NCBI GenBank assembly: GCA_022495005.1 | Contig: JAGYXB010000559.1 | Coordinates: 620,001 to 684,000 of the forward strand | DNA: 64,000 bases | Source of the DNA: Rhyacophila brunnea | Taxonomy: Eukaryota > Arthropoda > Insecta > Trichoptera > Rhyacophilidae | Reading direction: 5' to 3' | Part shown: piece by piece, positions 11,346-24,120 of the stretch | Layout: the number at the start of each line of letters is the position of its first letter | How positions within the stretch are numbered: position 1 is the first letter of the stretch | The notes under the pieces: generated by a model | Database searches by the model: none | The model's input: only the letters and a program-made list of their open reading frames with translations | Told to the model about the DNA's origin: nothing | Translations under genes and position numbers: made by a program

Positions 11346-12370
11346 TTTATTTCTAGTGGTTATATAATATATAGAAGTGTTTTAGCAAGAAAGATCATTC
11401 CAAATAGATGAATTAATTCCAATGAGATACATTTGGAATCAAGCAAGAAGACTTGCATTGTCGCGTGTCTTATATGCGAATCATAATAATATATGGTTCT
11501 CTACATGGTGAAGGAAATTTTTATTATGAGAAATAAAAAAGACAAAATCCATGATCATCATAATAAAATAATTTTGTTTTTATAATTAATAAAATAAATA
11601 AAATTAACAAATCCGATACATATAATCGGTTATATTGTCAATGATAATGTATTTGTATTAATGTTATTTGTACCAATTTTTCAAAGTAAAGTATTAATCA
11701 TTATGCTTTTATTTATGTATATTTAACAAAAAATGATAAAATTATACGTCATATTGTCAAACAATTACATAAAATATCCCAAGAATATTTTTACAAATGT
11801 AACTAAGGGCGAGGATGTTGCAAGTTTGGGATACACTGATCTATGTAAATATCACAGTGGTATAAAGCTTATACGGCCATTATGCTGCTTAACCGTTAAT
11901 CTACATAACATAACAGATACAGATGCTGGTAATTTATCTACAGAGAGTTAAATTGTGATAAAATATAAAAATCTTTTCGATGAAAACATTATAATACACT
12001 TAATAGTAATAACAAAGTGCCAACAACACAATTCGGTTATCTGCCGGGCGATTCTGCGTCGGTTTCGAAAAATGACTGCTAGCTACCGATATCACTGGGA
12101 ATATGACGTCGTAAATTTTAATTTATTGTACACACTAGAAACAGTTTTCAGTATTATCACAGTGTTATACAATAATATTAAAACACCGATTTTGGAAACA
12201 CCGACCACGGCCACAATAATAATATAAACGTATGTATACAAAATATTACTGAAAAACAAACAAAATAATTTTAACCTAAGGCATATTATTATGTCATCAG
12301 GAAGGATGTTTTAAATACATGTAAGTAAGTAATACAAGTAAGAATTACGGAGTTATATTCTGATATATTT
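11346..12370. other. AT-rich gap, nothing recognised
   Basis: Only chance-like ORFs (11733-11951 and 11955-12227 plus). ATATGACGTCGT near 12102 is a partial CRE. No repeat structure is seen. Confidence 0.4.
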
Positions 12371-12689
12371 GATGTATAACTACATATTTGTATTCGGTGA
12401 AGTATGTCGCCAATTTTCATCTTCCTGGCACTTGGCCTGCTCCAGCATCTGTATCCATCAAGGTCTGTCTCGAGCCACTTACCTCAGTTTTTTTTCTAGT
12501 TGCCTTTATGGATACCTCGCATTTATTATCGAGGTCTCTTTAAGGATTTTTGGCACGCAAACTACTCTTTTGATACTGAGTCAAAAGTTATTTGTGCCGG
12601 CTGAGAAATATGCCTTATTGAAAACAATAATTCGTCTCCCGCATCGGGTATCGCTAATTTGAATTCTGACAGGGCCTGTGAGACCACAT
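12371..12689 (-). other. Probable 3' part of the adjoining LINE relic, or a unique island
   Basis: The stretch is G+C-richer than its surroundings and lies directly downstream, in minus-strand sense, of the LINE reverse transcriptase tail at 12690-12832. The 97-codon plus-strand frame across it (12369-12662) has no family resemblance and is taken as a shadow. Confidence 0.3.
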
Positions 12690-12832
12690 TGGTTTAGGAC
12701 ACTCGAGGTCTTTAAATCCAACTCGATACTATCCCACTATCTTGTGCGAGGTCCATCAGGTTTGCCGTCCGGCTTCCAGATTGTCAGTTTCTTTGTCATG
12801 CGTGTCTACATTATTTATGAACATGGCCCAGA
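12690..12832 (-). pseudogene. Decayed LINE ORF2 C-terminus
   Basis: Minus-strand translation starting at about 12830 reads GHVHK, and after a frame change LTIWKPDGKPDGPRTR followed by WDSIELDLKT. This matches the C-terminal signature of many RTE/CR1/Jockey-type non-LTR retrotransposon ORF2 proteins: GHV-RM, a basic GK(R)..GRPRTRW motif, then a D-[ID]-x-x-DLK helix. At least one frameshift and one stop are present, and the catalytic reverse transcriptase core is absent. It is a dead 5'-truncated copy. It appears to be a different LINE lineage from the 480/34-kb pair. Confidence 0.6.
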
Positions 12833-15800
12833 CATCTAAGACAATTTTATGAAATTTAAAATGTGCGCCCCCCTGTACAAAGCGTACAGCTTATAATTTA
12901 TTGTATCTTCATCTGCATCGAAACTATGTTTCATTGATGGGTCGGAAGATATCATCCAGCACGCTCCAGTCAAATGAGCTCAATACTCTTTTCATGCTTT
13001 TAGTTATGCACCCAGTCGACAAACCACACATGGAAACTGGTCGTATGAGTGCAAGTAAATAATACATTTCAAGTGTCGGTCCAATGCTACGAAAGACCAC
13101 CAAACCGTTGGATTATTTATTATAGTAGTGGATTTCAAAAATAATTGATGCTTGCGATAAAAAATTCTTCCTTGACCATGTGACACCAATATATGTAGGA
13201 TGGGGGATATCCAGAAATATATAACTCAAGACTGAGCAGAATGAAACAAAAACTCTTATAAACTACCGGTTCTGCCAGTGTACAAAATTAATATTAGGCA
13301 GCAAACGAGACCGGTTGCACGGCAAATTGGATAGTTTTTTTTTACTACAGTACCTAGTCAATGATGTATTTTGTTACTGACAAACTGCCACCATACGAGT
13401 TAATACAAAATTAAATTATATTCAAGCATACAAAACGCGATTGTTGATATCGTTCATTCGTAATGCAGATGTTTTACGATAAGCCATTACCACACATTTA
13501 AGGTCCAAAGGGTTCAATATTTCATTTAATTCATTTCAGAGAGAGAAAATAAACGTCTGAAGGCTGGCAATGAAGTGGCCGTACCAAATCACTTAAAACC
13601 ACGTGGCGTACGTCTTTTATATGATTCCCAAAAAACCTGCGTAGCCAGCTATAATAATTCAAACATTTCCAGATCCCGAAGAAATTGTGCAAGGCATAAA
13701 ATTTTAACAGGCTTAGTTCGAGGCTCGGGCGAGCCGCACTTTATGTATTTGCGGGGGGAGAAAATTTCGCATTTTCGGTGGAAAAGTGTAATTTTATCAG
13801 AATTCTAACAGTACGTTTTACTAAATGTGCTTTAAGAGGATTATTAGATATTTTCTAGAACAACTTTTTAGTATTTAAAAGCCGACAATTTAATTGCATG
13901 AAAACAATTCGACAGAAAAGTAATATAAAAAATCTTGTAAGGGCAGAAAACTTACACCATTTTATAAAATTTATCTATCACTTAGTTTAGAAGGTCACAG
14001 TAGGTACTACAGTAACACGTACTTAATTAAAAATCGATTAAAAGAGATAATAATTATTCCTCCTGATATAAAGAAAAACATCAGGTTCACGAAACAATGT
14101 CATTTATATAATATTTTCCATAAATTGTAGTCTCCTTAGATGTGAGTATAATATAATCTATGTACATATTTAAATTATATCGAAATAACGATAAATTTTC
14201 GATGATAACCAATGATAAATACATCCCAATTAACCCGATGTGATAGTTCAGGTCGTTTCTTTGCCCATTGCACCATCACCATTGTCGACAAAAAATAAAA
14301 TATAATTGCCGGCTTTATATTAAAAAATGATATAATTGAATCAGTGGATAGATGACAGCTGAGTTTGAATCTCGTGTCTAGCAAAGAAACATATTATTGT
14401 TGTTTCAATAAGCGTTTTGATTTATATAATTCTTCGTGTAGGTTGAAATTACCATGGTATATAATATTTAAAAATGTATAATAAACCCTAAATTTAGTTA
14501 ATCAAGTTAGTTACAATATAACCAGTTTTGTATATACATGACTAAAAAACTGTAGAATAGCATTACGTATTGAATAAACAAAATAATAAAGCTCTCTCAA
14601 ACACCATTTCCACACAAAATAGCGTATATATTTATTTTTATACCGCATTCAACTTTTCACGAAGTTGGTAACGTAGTTTGCTAATTGAGCTCTCGACGCA
14701 GGTTCGCGCAAGCACAAATTTTATTTGCGAGCTTTTACGTACAATGCTGAGCTTAAACACTCCATAGCGCGTTAATTACGAAGAAAAGCGCGTAAAAAAC
14801 ACAAGTGTGTGCAGCTAGCAGAGCTGGCTATAGACTAGACGGCAAACAGGCAAACTTTCACAGCCAATAATATAACTTATTCTAGCTTGCCTTTATGCGG
14901 GCGAAAGAGAAAAAGAAAAACATTTATTCATCGCTAGATCAATATTAGTTTTGCAATCCGTTGTGAGAAATTCATATCAAGAAAAGCCTTAGAAGAAACT
15001 GTAGACTAAATATTTGTAAGTGAGTGCTTCCTTATTAATTATTTAATACATTTTGAATTTTGCACCGTTTGAATAGAAGACAAGGTTACCTAAGTACGGA
15101 AAGATCATTTATTATGTACATACACTTGTATGTTTTTAGAAAGATCTGCGAATGCTGGAACTTTTTTCTTGGTGTATATGTGACAATAATATATAATACA
15201 TATATATATATTTATATTTAAGAATATTTAATATACGGCCATAAATGAAAAGATGCAATGTCTACAGAACTCTTGGAATGATTCCAGAGAAATTGTATAA
15301 CCCATTGATAAACAGTTTTTGTTTGTGGTCAATATCATGTGATAGATTTATTTACCACATTATCACAATATAATAAAGTTATTAAGTTTAAATTGAAGAT
15401 ATTTTAAATGAAATAATTAAACTGTCTTAATAATTCAAATTTATAATTCTATAACTTGCTTGTAGCTCATGTTTGATAATAAAGTCTATAGTAAATTCAA
15501 TTCACGGAAAAAATGCATATATTATTTGATATGTAAGAATTTTTATTCTTATGTGAGTACAAAAAATCCCGTTCTTTTGTTGGGATTATATTATTTGCTC
15601 AGTGGAATAAAAATAATGCCCTCCATAAATTCACAAATCAACCTGTCACTTTCATGAAAATCAAATTTTGCGAAATATCAGACGTCTCAAAATGCAACCG
15701 TGACGTCAGAATTGCAAACATAAGAGAGGGGAAATTTATTTCTCCATATCTAGCGAACGAGTTTGATTTGCCTGCGTAAAATGCGATTTTCGTATAAAAT

Positions 15801-16024
15801 TTTACAGCATTGGAAAATGCGGTTACCATGTGAAATATATGCGAATCGTTCTGATTCAAATATATAACAAGGTACGTATAGTAATGCTCTTATACAAATA
15901 CAACCAATAGTTACCTCACTCAATAACTACTAGTATTTTAATACTATACTGACAATATAATCAAGCTATAATCATGCATTTTGATGTTGTTGCGTTTATA
16001 CGAATTTGAAATATTATCATTCAT
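12833..16024. other. Non-coding gap with islands at 13540-13810 and 14640-14960
   Basis: The 13540-13810 island has a 77-codon plus-strand frame without known motifs. The 14640-14960 island holds GCTAATTGAGCTC, GCGCGTTAATTACG and TAGCAGAGCTGGC and looks like candidate regulatory DNA. A weak B-box-like GAGTTTGAATCTCG lies near 14360, possibly an old SINE head. A CREB site TGACGTCA lies near 15700. The rest is AT-rich. Confidence 0.4.
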
Positions 16025-16225
16025 GAGTTTATGTAATTCGTTTAGTACCTAAGTCGTGGGTCACGTGTTTGAATTTCGGTTCGGGTATATTTATATTTTG
16101 TTTTTCATTATATTTTTTCGATCCAGAGCATGGACCTAGTGGATTGAGCGAATTACTTACATATATTATATCTCATAGTAAAAATGTTACAAAATCTCCT
16201 CATGAGGGAGCCAAGATTCACATCG
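16025..16225 (+). mobile_element. tRNA-derived SINE, family B, copy 1
   Basis: The order of parts is a tRNA-like head ending in GTGGGTCACGTGTTTGAATTTCGG (B-box region), a core ATCCAGAGCATGGACCTAGTGG, then TTGAGCGAATTACTTACAT, TCTCATAGTAAAAAT and a tail with the small hairpin CTCCTCATGAGGGAG. The same parts in the same order occur at 51118-51360 and 55474-55676. This is the most diverged copy; its A box is not evident. Confidence 0.7.
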
Positions 16226-16516
16226 AATTGTAGTGCTAGAATACATAATAATACGTATTATAATATAATATAAGATAAGCTAATAGCTAAATTAATTAAA
16301 TATGTAGATACGTATATTTCCACTAGTTACAAAAAATAAGTACTTAATTCAATTTATAAGATGTCTGTTATTAATAAACTCTAAATTTAAATTTAATCTT
16401 AAATATATAATTATAATAATGATAGATACTTTATATATTTGCGGTGTATATTATCATATTGTAGGTTATTCTTACAGATAGTAAACACTTATTAATCAAA
16501 ATATAACAGTCTAACC

Positions 16517-17083
16517 CAAGCCTGGGCAAACTACCAAGTATTTATGTGGGGCCCGCGAGCTTTAATCGTATTTCTGAAAAAAGGTTACTTTTTTCTACAT
16601 TTTAACGCCTTATTAAAAATAAAATTTTAATATACATGACCGTCGAGAAGAAATCCGCAAATGTCACAACACTTTTAATTCAGAAAAATTCGAACAACTT
16701 AAAAGATTCTGCTCAAAAAATGTTGGTTATTTTTGGATCAACTTAGATAATTGAACCAACATTTTCAATTATGAATATCAATAAAAACTCTACGATAAAG
16801 CATCATCGATGAATATTTACACGCAGTTTTAAGAATCTAAGCTTTTGTTTCGACACCTAGAATTTAAAAAAATGTTGAAAAATGTAAAACAGTTAGGTAA
16901 TGTAAACATTCACATTACATTGTTGACTAGTAGAGAATCTTTTATTGTTTTATGTTGAAAATTCTTTTTCATGATAATAATAATATAATGTGGGTATGTT
17001 TAAAAATAGTATTTTATTTGCGGTCCACCGTTCATTTTATATTCCTAATGTGGCTCTTTATCCAAAAAGTTTGCCCAGACCTG
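16517..17083 (+). mobile_element. hAT-superfamily DNA transposon remnant, 567 bp
   Basis: Terminal inverted repeats CAAGCCTGGGCAAACT (left) and, reverse-complemented, CAGGTCTGGGCAAACT (right) are flanked by 8-bp direct repeats GTCTAACC (16509-16516) and GTCTTACC (17084-17091), 7 of 8 identical. An 8-bp target duplication and a CAG-type end are hallmarks of the hAT superfamily. Subterminal GGGGCCCGCGAGC and GCGGTCCACCG are the usual GC-rich ends. The interior keeps part of the transposase gene. The element is internally deleted, since intact hATs are several kilobases long. Confidence 0.88.
16690..16842 (+). pseudogene. hAT transposase C-terminal (dimerisation) region, fossil
   Basis: The frame through 16690 reads SNNLKDSAQKMLVIFGST, then a stop, then EPTFSIMNINKNS, a second stop and IFTRSF. 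This aligns with the conserved C-terminal hAT dimerisation block of the ZBED/GTF2I-repeat type, where one expects xLRxxAxKxLxxFGSTYxCEQxFSxMxxxKxxxRxxLTDEHLxxxLR. FGST, E-x-TFS-M-N-NK and the H..R-x-L spacing are all visible. Two in-frame stops and the missing N-terminal catalytic residues mean it is dead. It sits in the correct orientation inside the 16517-17083 element. Confidence 0.85.
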
Positions 17084-17091
17084 GTCTTACC

Positions 17092-18234
17092 TAACTAAAT
17101 CATTCGCACCTCTAGTAAAATACAGTAGTAAAACAAAAAATGTCATTTTGTAGAAGAACATTTTCTTAATTCTGACATTTTAATCAAATGCAGTTAGTAT
17201 TAGTACATAATATATTTGTGATGATACTTATATTTTAGTTACATTTTAATAAACGTAAGTGGAAATAAATACAAGACTAACACATATTAAATGTTACAAA
17301 TAAAAATGTATACTAGTATTTCGCTAGAACAAGTGTGAATTTGATAATTACTTAATCTGCTGAACAAACACAAAAAAATGCAATCTTTAGAATAGACGAC
17401 TTTCAATTATTTTAATGCAGGCGGCAAATAATTGCATGAATTATGCAAATTTGATCCAAATGGACACAGCATAAGCACCAAAAAAGGGGCACAAAGTATT
17501 GTATTCGTTCACTCAACTCGAGTCCCGGGAGGGGCATTAATTGAAACGACCAAAACTGACAATGTAGAAGCTCGCCGGGACTGATTTAAATTTCAAATGG
17601 CAATGCCGAATGATGAAGATAAAATATATGTATATTATACCTGTATAACGTCATACACTAGTTGTCAAAAATACACATAATGATTGTATTATTTATAATC
17701 TGAATTAAAAAAAAGAACATTACAATAGTATTCGATATATCATGAATTCAAAGCAATATAATAATATCAAAGTCGTTAACAAATGCATTAAACATATGTA
17801 TTTCTTGCGAATAAGTAATTTAGTACCTATAAGTTTAGGTCTTTAAATATGAAGTTTCGTAAAGAAGACTCTCGATAATCCAACCATCAATTACTCGACA
17901 TTCCAGATGATCTGACAGTCAGTAGTCAAAACTTGATAATGATATTTTGAGAACACGTTTCAAAAACAAAAGTGAAAATAATTTGAAGTTTACAATTACG
18001 TATTACATTTCGTACTACGAGAGAAGATACCTATGTCTTTTTGGTAGGTAGGTATATGTTTTAAGCTTTAAGGAAATAAAACAACACGATTTGAGTAAAA
18101 TAAGTATATTTTTGCGACAGCAATAATTATTAACATGTTTACGACTCTACTGTGTTGTAATAGACACCAGACTAATGAATTGAAAAACATAAGATTAATT
18201 TAATTGGTTGTGTTTCTAATCTAACTATTATCCG
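17092..18234. other. AT-rich gap around the 17400-17610 island
   Basis: No ORF of note. The DNA on both sides of the island is AT-rich and single-copy in this window. Confidence 0.4.
17400..17610. promoter_or_regulatory. Candidate enhancer-like island with a POU octamer
   Basis: The island contains the octamer ATGCAAAT (17443-17450) directly next to ATTGCATGAATT, so two POU-type half sites lie close together. It also has CATTAATTGAAACG (homeodomain core), TCCCGGGAGG and GCTCGCCGGGA. It has no long ORF, is single-copy here and differs in composition from flanking DNA. Site clustering of this kind is typical of developmental enhancers, but word matches alone are weak evidence. Confidence 0.35.
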
Positions 18235-18500
18235 TACTGTTCGAAATGGTTTTATTAATTTTAATCATTTGTTTTTTGTTGTTTGTTCAGTTTAGTTTGT
18301 GCTCCTCTTTCCCATTGTCAATTTTTGTGTTTCAGTAAACTCATCAAAGCATACTTGAATCCAAGGGGAGTTCAGTCTTGGGTCTGCTCCTGACACATTC
18401 CCAGTCATAAAAAAACTGCTGATGCCTCACTTTCAAATGTAGGACCTCATAATACACTTGATTAAAACCGAGTGTGGTACAGGACGATTGGTTTGTTTTC
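18235..18500 (+). repeat. Dispersed repeat C, copy 1
   Basis: It matches 60815-61085 in the same orientation. Shared words include TTAATTTTAATCATT, TCCTCTTTC, TAAACTCATCAAAGCA, CTGCTGATGCCTCAC, TTCAAATGTAGG and GATTAAAACCGAGTGTGGT. The last block (ACCGAGTGTGG-GC-GG) is the best conserved. This is possibly the 3' end of a non-LTR element, because the 60.8-kb copy keeps a 64-codon frame, but I cannot assign the class. Confidence 0.6.
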
Positions 18501-18995
18501 TTCGAACTAAGTATTATGAGTCGTGCTATAATAAATATTATATGGAATGTTCTATTGATTCAGTTTGCCGTATTATTAAGTGAGCACTATTTACCAGTTT
18601 TAGAGTATTGTTAAATTAAGTTATTGAAGTATACATAGCATTTTCTTTATGTTTTCGGACTATAAGTATAACGAAAAAAAGCGTTATATTTTTAAACAGT
18701 GACCATTATGACAGATTATTTAATAATTTAAATACATCTATCAATATTGGAAATAAATTTAGCTTGGTCAGGTCATTAATAATTTCCACTCTTTAACAGA
18801 AAGAAAAATTGATATCTTTGAAATGTGGTACTGGAGTAGGCGTAAAAAGAAAAAAAATCTTCGTATTACAGTAATTAAAAGTAAAAAGCAGACTATTACA
18901 TCTCCAGAGAGTTCCATAGTACTTAACTTGCACACCGAAAAAGTATAAATAACGATGATTTGGAAAGCCTAATCGTTAGTGAAAACACATAGTGC

Positions 18996-19098
18996 AGACG
19001 AAGAAGAGGGAGGTGCCCTATTCCATGGTCTGACCAGGTAAAGGCCACTATGGACCATACAGATGGAAAAATGCAGAGATCACTAGTGAGATGTTAAA
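18996..19098 (+). pseudogene. LINE ORF2 C-terminal fragment with RRGR..WSDQVK motif
   Basis: The plus frame reads RRRRGRCPIPWSDQVKATMD, then HTDGKMQRSLVR, then a stop. This is the well-known tail of insect non-LTR retrotransposon ORF2 proteins (KRRRGRPPTRWSDQIKAATG, then a helix with DRxxWR). The fragment is open for 34 codons. There is no upstream reverse transcriptase core, so it is a 5'-truncated relic. Confidence 0.7.
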
Positions 19099-20314
19099 AA
19101 GATTACTATTTATAGTCTATGTTTTTTTATTATGCCATTACTTTTTAATGCTCAAGTGTATTCGAAATTTATATTTATTTATATATTAGTGCATTTTTGT
19201 GAAATAATATAACATCTATTCACGTAGGTATGTTCATAATATTATAATATTCCATTCAAAACTTGACAGTGCCAGTGTATAAAGCAAAACGAGAAGTGTT
19301 TCTGCAAACTTCGGATTAAAACTCGACATCGCCGCACCTCCCCCACCGCAGGTAGCCCGCTAACTGAAAACAAATCCCGATAATTATGATAATTCCTGCA
19401 GGGTGTCGGAAGGTGGGGGTGGGGACATTTCCATCTGACGGCCAGGAATCGAATTAGCATTTATGTGTATCCGTGACTATGTCAGCTAACCGTCGAGACA
19501 AACTTTGCCGACAATCCGCGCTTGCAAATCTGAATAATTCGGCCGGCATACTTTACCTGCGGACGGTGGATCGTTCTGCAGACGTATCTTTGTGCTTTAC
19601 ATAATTGGGAGTTTTGCACATTTAACGAAGAACTTGTGTTTACATTCCTGCGACGGTACGACATTGAAAGTGCATGGAGCTTATCAAATAGTATCATTCT
19701 TGTTGCAAAACTTGACTGGATAGAACTTACTTCCGAATTTCAGAATTTATTAATAAATCACCTGAAACACGCTTTTTAAAACTAAGCTTGAATTTTATGT
19801 CGCCAAACTTTATTTACACACAAAAACTATACGTATTCATACATACTTTTCCATCCACTACTCGCCATTAAAATAAGCTCATTATGCGAGCGTATAATAT
19901 AGCGTCTGTACAGTGTACACGTGCATGAATTTACTTGCAGCAAGCAAAAAAACTATTTAAACTTTACACGTAAAAGTGCTGACTGTCTCGCCAATCTCAT
20001 TCTTCAAGAGTAAGCAAGACGCGATGTTGTCATTTTATAGAACTATTTGACAGATTATGAAAACCAGTTAACCTTAAAATGAGTCTACGCGGTGCAGTTC
20101 AACGAGTGCTTAAGACACCATTCAGTATTAAATGAAAATGAAGATTAGTGAATAAATCTACAAAGCCAGTTCTTATAAATTTTTTTTTTTTTGATAAAGT
20201 TACTAGGTACTTTGGAGTAAAGAATAATTTTATTATATGTTTTGGATACAAAGAATTTCGAATTAATATTAACGAAAAAGATACATAATTAAACATGTAA
20301 TGAATTATATGTTT
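19099..20314. other. Non-coding gap with a GC-richer island at 19240-19720
   Basis: Two minus-strand frames of about 71 codons (19242-19460, 19482-19697) lie in the island, without family motifs. The island includes GCCGCACCTCCCCCACCG and GGTGGGGGTGGGG. A regulatory element is one reading; relict coding sequence is another. Confidence 0.35.
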
Positions 20315-20322
20315 ACTATGGT
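20315..20322. repeat. 8-bp target duplication, left side
   Basis: ACTATGGT here is repeated exactly at 20724-20731 on the other side of the 20323-20723 element. Confidence 0.85.
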
Positions 20323-20723
20323 CATGGCCCCCACATCCTAAAGCGGGCCCCCAGGCTAGGATTTTTGGCGGGCTCCCCTACCTATCGTTAAATATAAAGG
20401 CAGTGTGACGCTCTACAGTAGGGTTTTCGAAATGGGGTACGCGGTAAAATTAATGTGTATATTTAGTGGTTTTTTTGTATATTTTAATACATCCATTTGA
20501 ATTGAAGAGTTCAAGTGCAAAATAAAAAAAATGTATCGTACAACCGCATAATTTTAAATAATAACATTATCAAAGAAAAGTAGCGACTTTTTTTTACTAG
20601 TAGAGGGAATTTTTGATGTGTGTTTATATCACTTAACTGGTCGACTCGCCACGCCGCGCCGCGCCCTACCTGAGCCCAGGCCTCAAGGCTAGAGCCCTGT
20701 CAGCCCCCCTTTGTGGAGACATG
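20323..20723. mobile_element. Non-autonomous hAT-like MITE, CATGGCCCCCACA family, copy 1 (401 bp)
   Basis: Ends are CATGGCCCCCACA and ...TGTGGAGACATG, flanked by a perfect 8-bp duplication (ACTATGGT). Subterminal GC-rich blocks (GGGCCCCCAGGCTAGGATTTTTGG and CCTGAGCCCAGGCCTCAAGGC) enclose an AT-rich centre with no ORF. The 32.5-kb and 58.6-kb copies share ends, TAGGTAGGGGGCCCGC and CTACAGTAG-type blocks. Copies 2 and 3 are in reverse orientation to this one. The 8-bp target site points to a hAT transposase supplied in trans. Confidence 0.9.
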
Positions 20724-20731
20724 ACTATGGT

Positions 20732-23700
20732 AGATAGTTAAATACATACAAAAGAAAATATCTTATGAATATTTTATTGAAGCACGTTTCTAAAAAAAAT
20801 GTATATTCCAGAAACATTTATAATAACTTAAAATAAAGTGATAGTCTTCCAGGATATTTAAAAGCCCTACTAAATAATACTGGTAGGCAAAAGCGCTATA
20901 AATTTTTATGATTAACACTAAAAAATGTTCGTCAGTAAAATTCGTCTGAATCACTTTTGCAAAAATCTATTCCGCGAATGGTATTGTTTTTACGAAGCTT
21001 AAATTGAGATTCGATCATTGTAGAGAGAACCAGTTTAAGAGCTTTCAAAGCTCTCAGTGCGAAATAAAAAAAAATGATTTAATCGAATTGAAAAGTTCGA
21101 TGGGATATCGCAAACGCCTACTCCTACGCACAGCCTTGGAAAAGAAGGCTTCGACTTAAAAAGACGGATCCGACTGTCTAAGCTTTGCTATCGTAAAATG
21201 GGGATACTGAAGAATTGGAGTTCGAATAGTACAAAGTGAATTCGCGAATTGGGAGAGCGGTGCGCGTGCAGTGGTGTAGCAATTTAGGATTAGATAGGTT
21301 CAAAGGAGACCTAAATTACTTAAAACCAATCAAAATTTCTATTTATGGATTAACACTTGCAAGTAATGAAAATGAAAGTCATTGTATTATAGTATATACT
21401 AATACTACTTGGTATGTATTTTAAAAAGTTCATTACAGCACTCCATTGCTGAGTTCGCTGGTTACGCTTCGAATTAATACCTACAGTGTAGGTAACTAGG
21501 GCTAAGAACAAAGACACCTCTATATTATTAGATATTTATATTGAAAGGCTGAAATGTACAAAATGTCGGCGTTTCGTTAAAACTTCGAAAGTCACACATA
21601 ATATATCAAAAAATAATGACAGCTGCAAATCATCTTAATTAAGCAAGATAACATGGCGTTCTGCAATCAAAATTATTGCCATTTTTTTTTTAATAATAAT
21701 AAGATATTTTCAATTAACATACGATGACAAAATTTTAAAAGCAGTATATTATTATAAATAAATAATTATTATAAACTTTAAATGCTTACCTAATAATGGT
21801 TGCTTTATTAATGATTAATTTGATAACCCGTCGCAACGCGGATACAGTGTACCTAAATTTTTAATTTATATATTTTTTAATTAATATGGCAATGAAGTTT
21901 CGAATATTATTAAGATGCCATTTGTTTATATATAAGATATCAATAGTGTGGAGAATATAATAAAACATATTACTTAATACTGCTAGTATCTACTCAAAAT
22001 ATTTTTACTTTCTCGGAAATAAGTAAAGAAAATATGAGGATTATTTATTTAATTTTTTGTTCTATTACGAAACCTGTCAACTTTTTCCAGTTATTCGATG
22101 CTCGCGCATACTATAAACACTAAAACGTTATTATGATATCACGATAAATACATAATTTGATGAAAATATCTATCGTAATTTTATAGCATTTTAAAGACAA
22201 ACAAAATATGTCATGTACTCATTGGATATAGTAATAAATATTAAAACATTTTGTTTTAAAACAGCGTGCAGCAAACTCGAAAAATAATTTATATAAAATA
22301 AACTAAGAAATTTTTAGTAATGTTTTTTAAGCAAGCATAAGTTTTGAGATAAATACTTTGAGGGTAAACTGTCCTACTGTACTTCACCCGAGCTTGACGT
22401 TAGGGATAACAATATTTATTTAGTATTTAACAGTAAAGTTTTAAATAGAGATGGTGTAATATACAGTGAATAAACTTTAGCACGTCAATGAGAGTAGTCT
22501 TCTCGCCCATTTGGATCGTAATCCACCGAGCTTTTGGGTGTAGGAGGAATGTTTGTTAAACCGGAAATGCTGCACTTGGAAGTGTAGTACTACGGCGCTT
22601 GCGCTACACCGGATATAGCGTGGCAACACTTTACCGCCGCGAAAATCACTGTTGAAAATAATGCAAAAGTTTTGAGGATGTGTTCATATTTAAATATTGT
22701 GTAAAGTTTTTGTTAAATCTTCAAAAATAAACTTCGATCTACACCTCGAAAAGTTATGTACATTATGGTCAGGAAATACGGAAATAATCTGTTTTGTGAG
22801 TATAATCAACAATAATATAAATTTTTTAATTATATTTATTCTATAAATAAATATTTTAAATATATGACATTCTGAAACTACCCAAGACAATATTTAAAGG
22901 CCAGTTTTTTTATTACAGTACCTACATATTAATATGTTAGATTACATTTAAATAAAAATATTTTTGAATGGATGAAATGTGAACTTAATTAAATAATAAT
23001 TCACGAAAAATTTATTTAGCAACAAAAAATTTTTTAGCTATAAAAATAATATTCTAGATATTAGAAGCATTGAATTGTTAGTAATTAAAGAAGATAACGT
23101 CGTGTTTTAATGTTACGTATTTGTTACTTAGGATACCTACGTACCGTTGTTTTTTTAGTTTTTCGTGAAAATACTATGATGATACTATTTCTTTACGGAT
23201 ATCACATATCACAGGACGTGAGATAACAAACTTTAAAAAATGAATTTTAATTGAATCCATAATGGAAAATGATTATATATCCTCAATTTAATGTATTTGA
23301 TGACGATCGGATTTATTTGACTATAAAAGGATTTTCTACATAGAGTGTATTAATATTTTTATTGACCGGTTTTTATTCGACCGATTTGCACATCAAATGT
23401 GACAATTATGTTGTAGAAAAATAGAGAAACAATATAGAGAAATAAATAAAAAATGATGACATAATAGAAAAACATATTGTGTTCACCGTCGACCATTTTA
23501 GAACTAGAACGAAATTAGCATATAAATAAAATCGTACCACTGACATTGCATATTTTTGCAATTAAGGGTTTTATTCGAATTCCACTAGCGTATCCAAGAG
23601 CGTAGATGTAATTTCAGATAAGTAAATGAAATAGTGTCGATACAAAGGAACAATAAGAAAGAAAGACGGGTACAAGCGACTTAGTAAGATCTACTCTATT

Positions 23701-24058
23701 GAAATAAACCTTCTGAGTTGTATTATACTGGGAGAAGTTTCAGAACCCTTTTGACCCATTCATTGCGTTGGGGATGGAATTTTATTCAGACAAATTAATT
23801 GAAATCTATTGATCTATATGCTAATTATATTATATGGTTTCAAAATTTATTTCTAATTAAGAATTATTTTATCGCACCTTTTAATATAATTCTAATTATA
23901 AGCAGTAAGTATTTAGGAAATATCTCGAGATAAATTTAATTAAAATAATCTCATTATAATAGTATGTTTGAGCTAACATCTTCAAAATTAATAATAATCC
24001 TTTATTAAAATTTATAAAATTATTAAAAATAAAAATAAAAGGGATTTTTGTTATTCAG
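20732..24058. other. AT-rich gap with islands at 21000-21300 and 22480-22660
   Basis: The 22480-22660 island contains TACTACGGCGCTTGCGCTACACCGG and TTACCGCCGCG, CpG-rich for this DNA. The 21000-21300 island has a 62-codon chance frame at 21236-21424. Elsewhere the DNA is AT-rich with no repeats seen. Confidence 0.35.
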
Positions 24059-24120
24059 CAGTGATTAGCAACCCAAGGCTCACGGGTCGTATGCGCCAAC
24101 AAGATGAATAGCTGTGGCCT
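24059..24120 (+). mobile_element. Solo end of a second hAT-like element
   Basis: CAGTGATTAGCAACCC followed by a GC-rich GGCTCACGGGTCGTATGCG and GCTGTGGCC is the typical look of a hAT terminus (CAG.GGTTAGCAACCC...GCGGCCC). I found no matching GGGTTGCTAA end downstream, so this is a truncated remnant. Confidence 0.45.
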
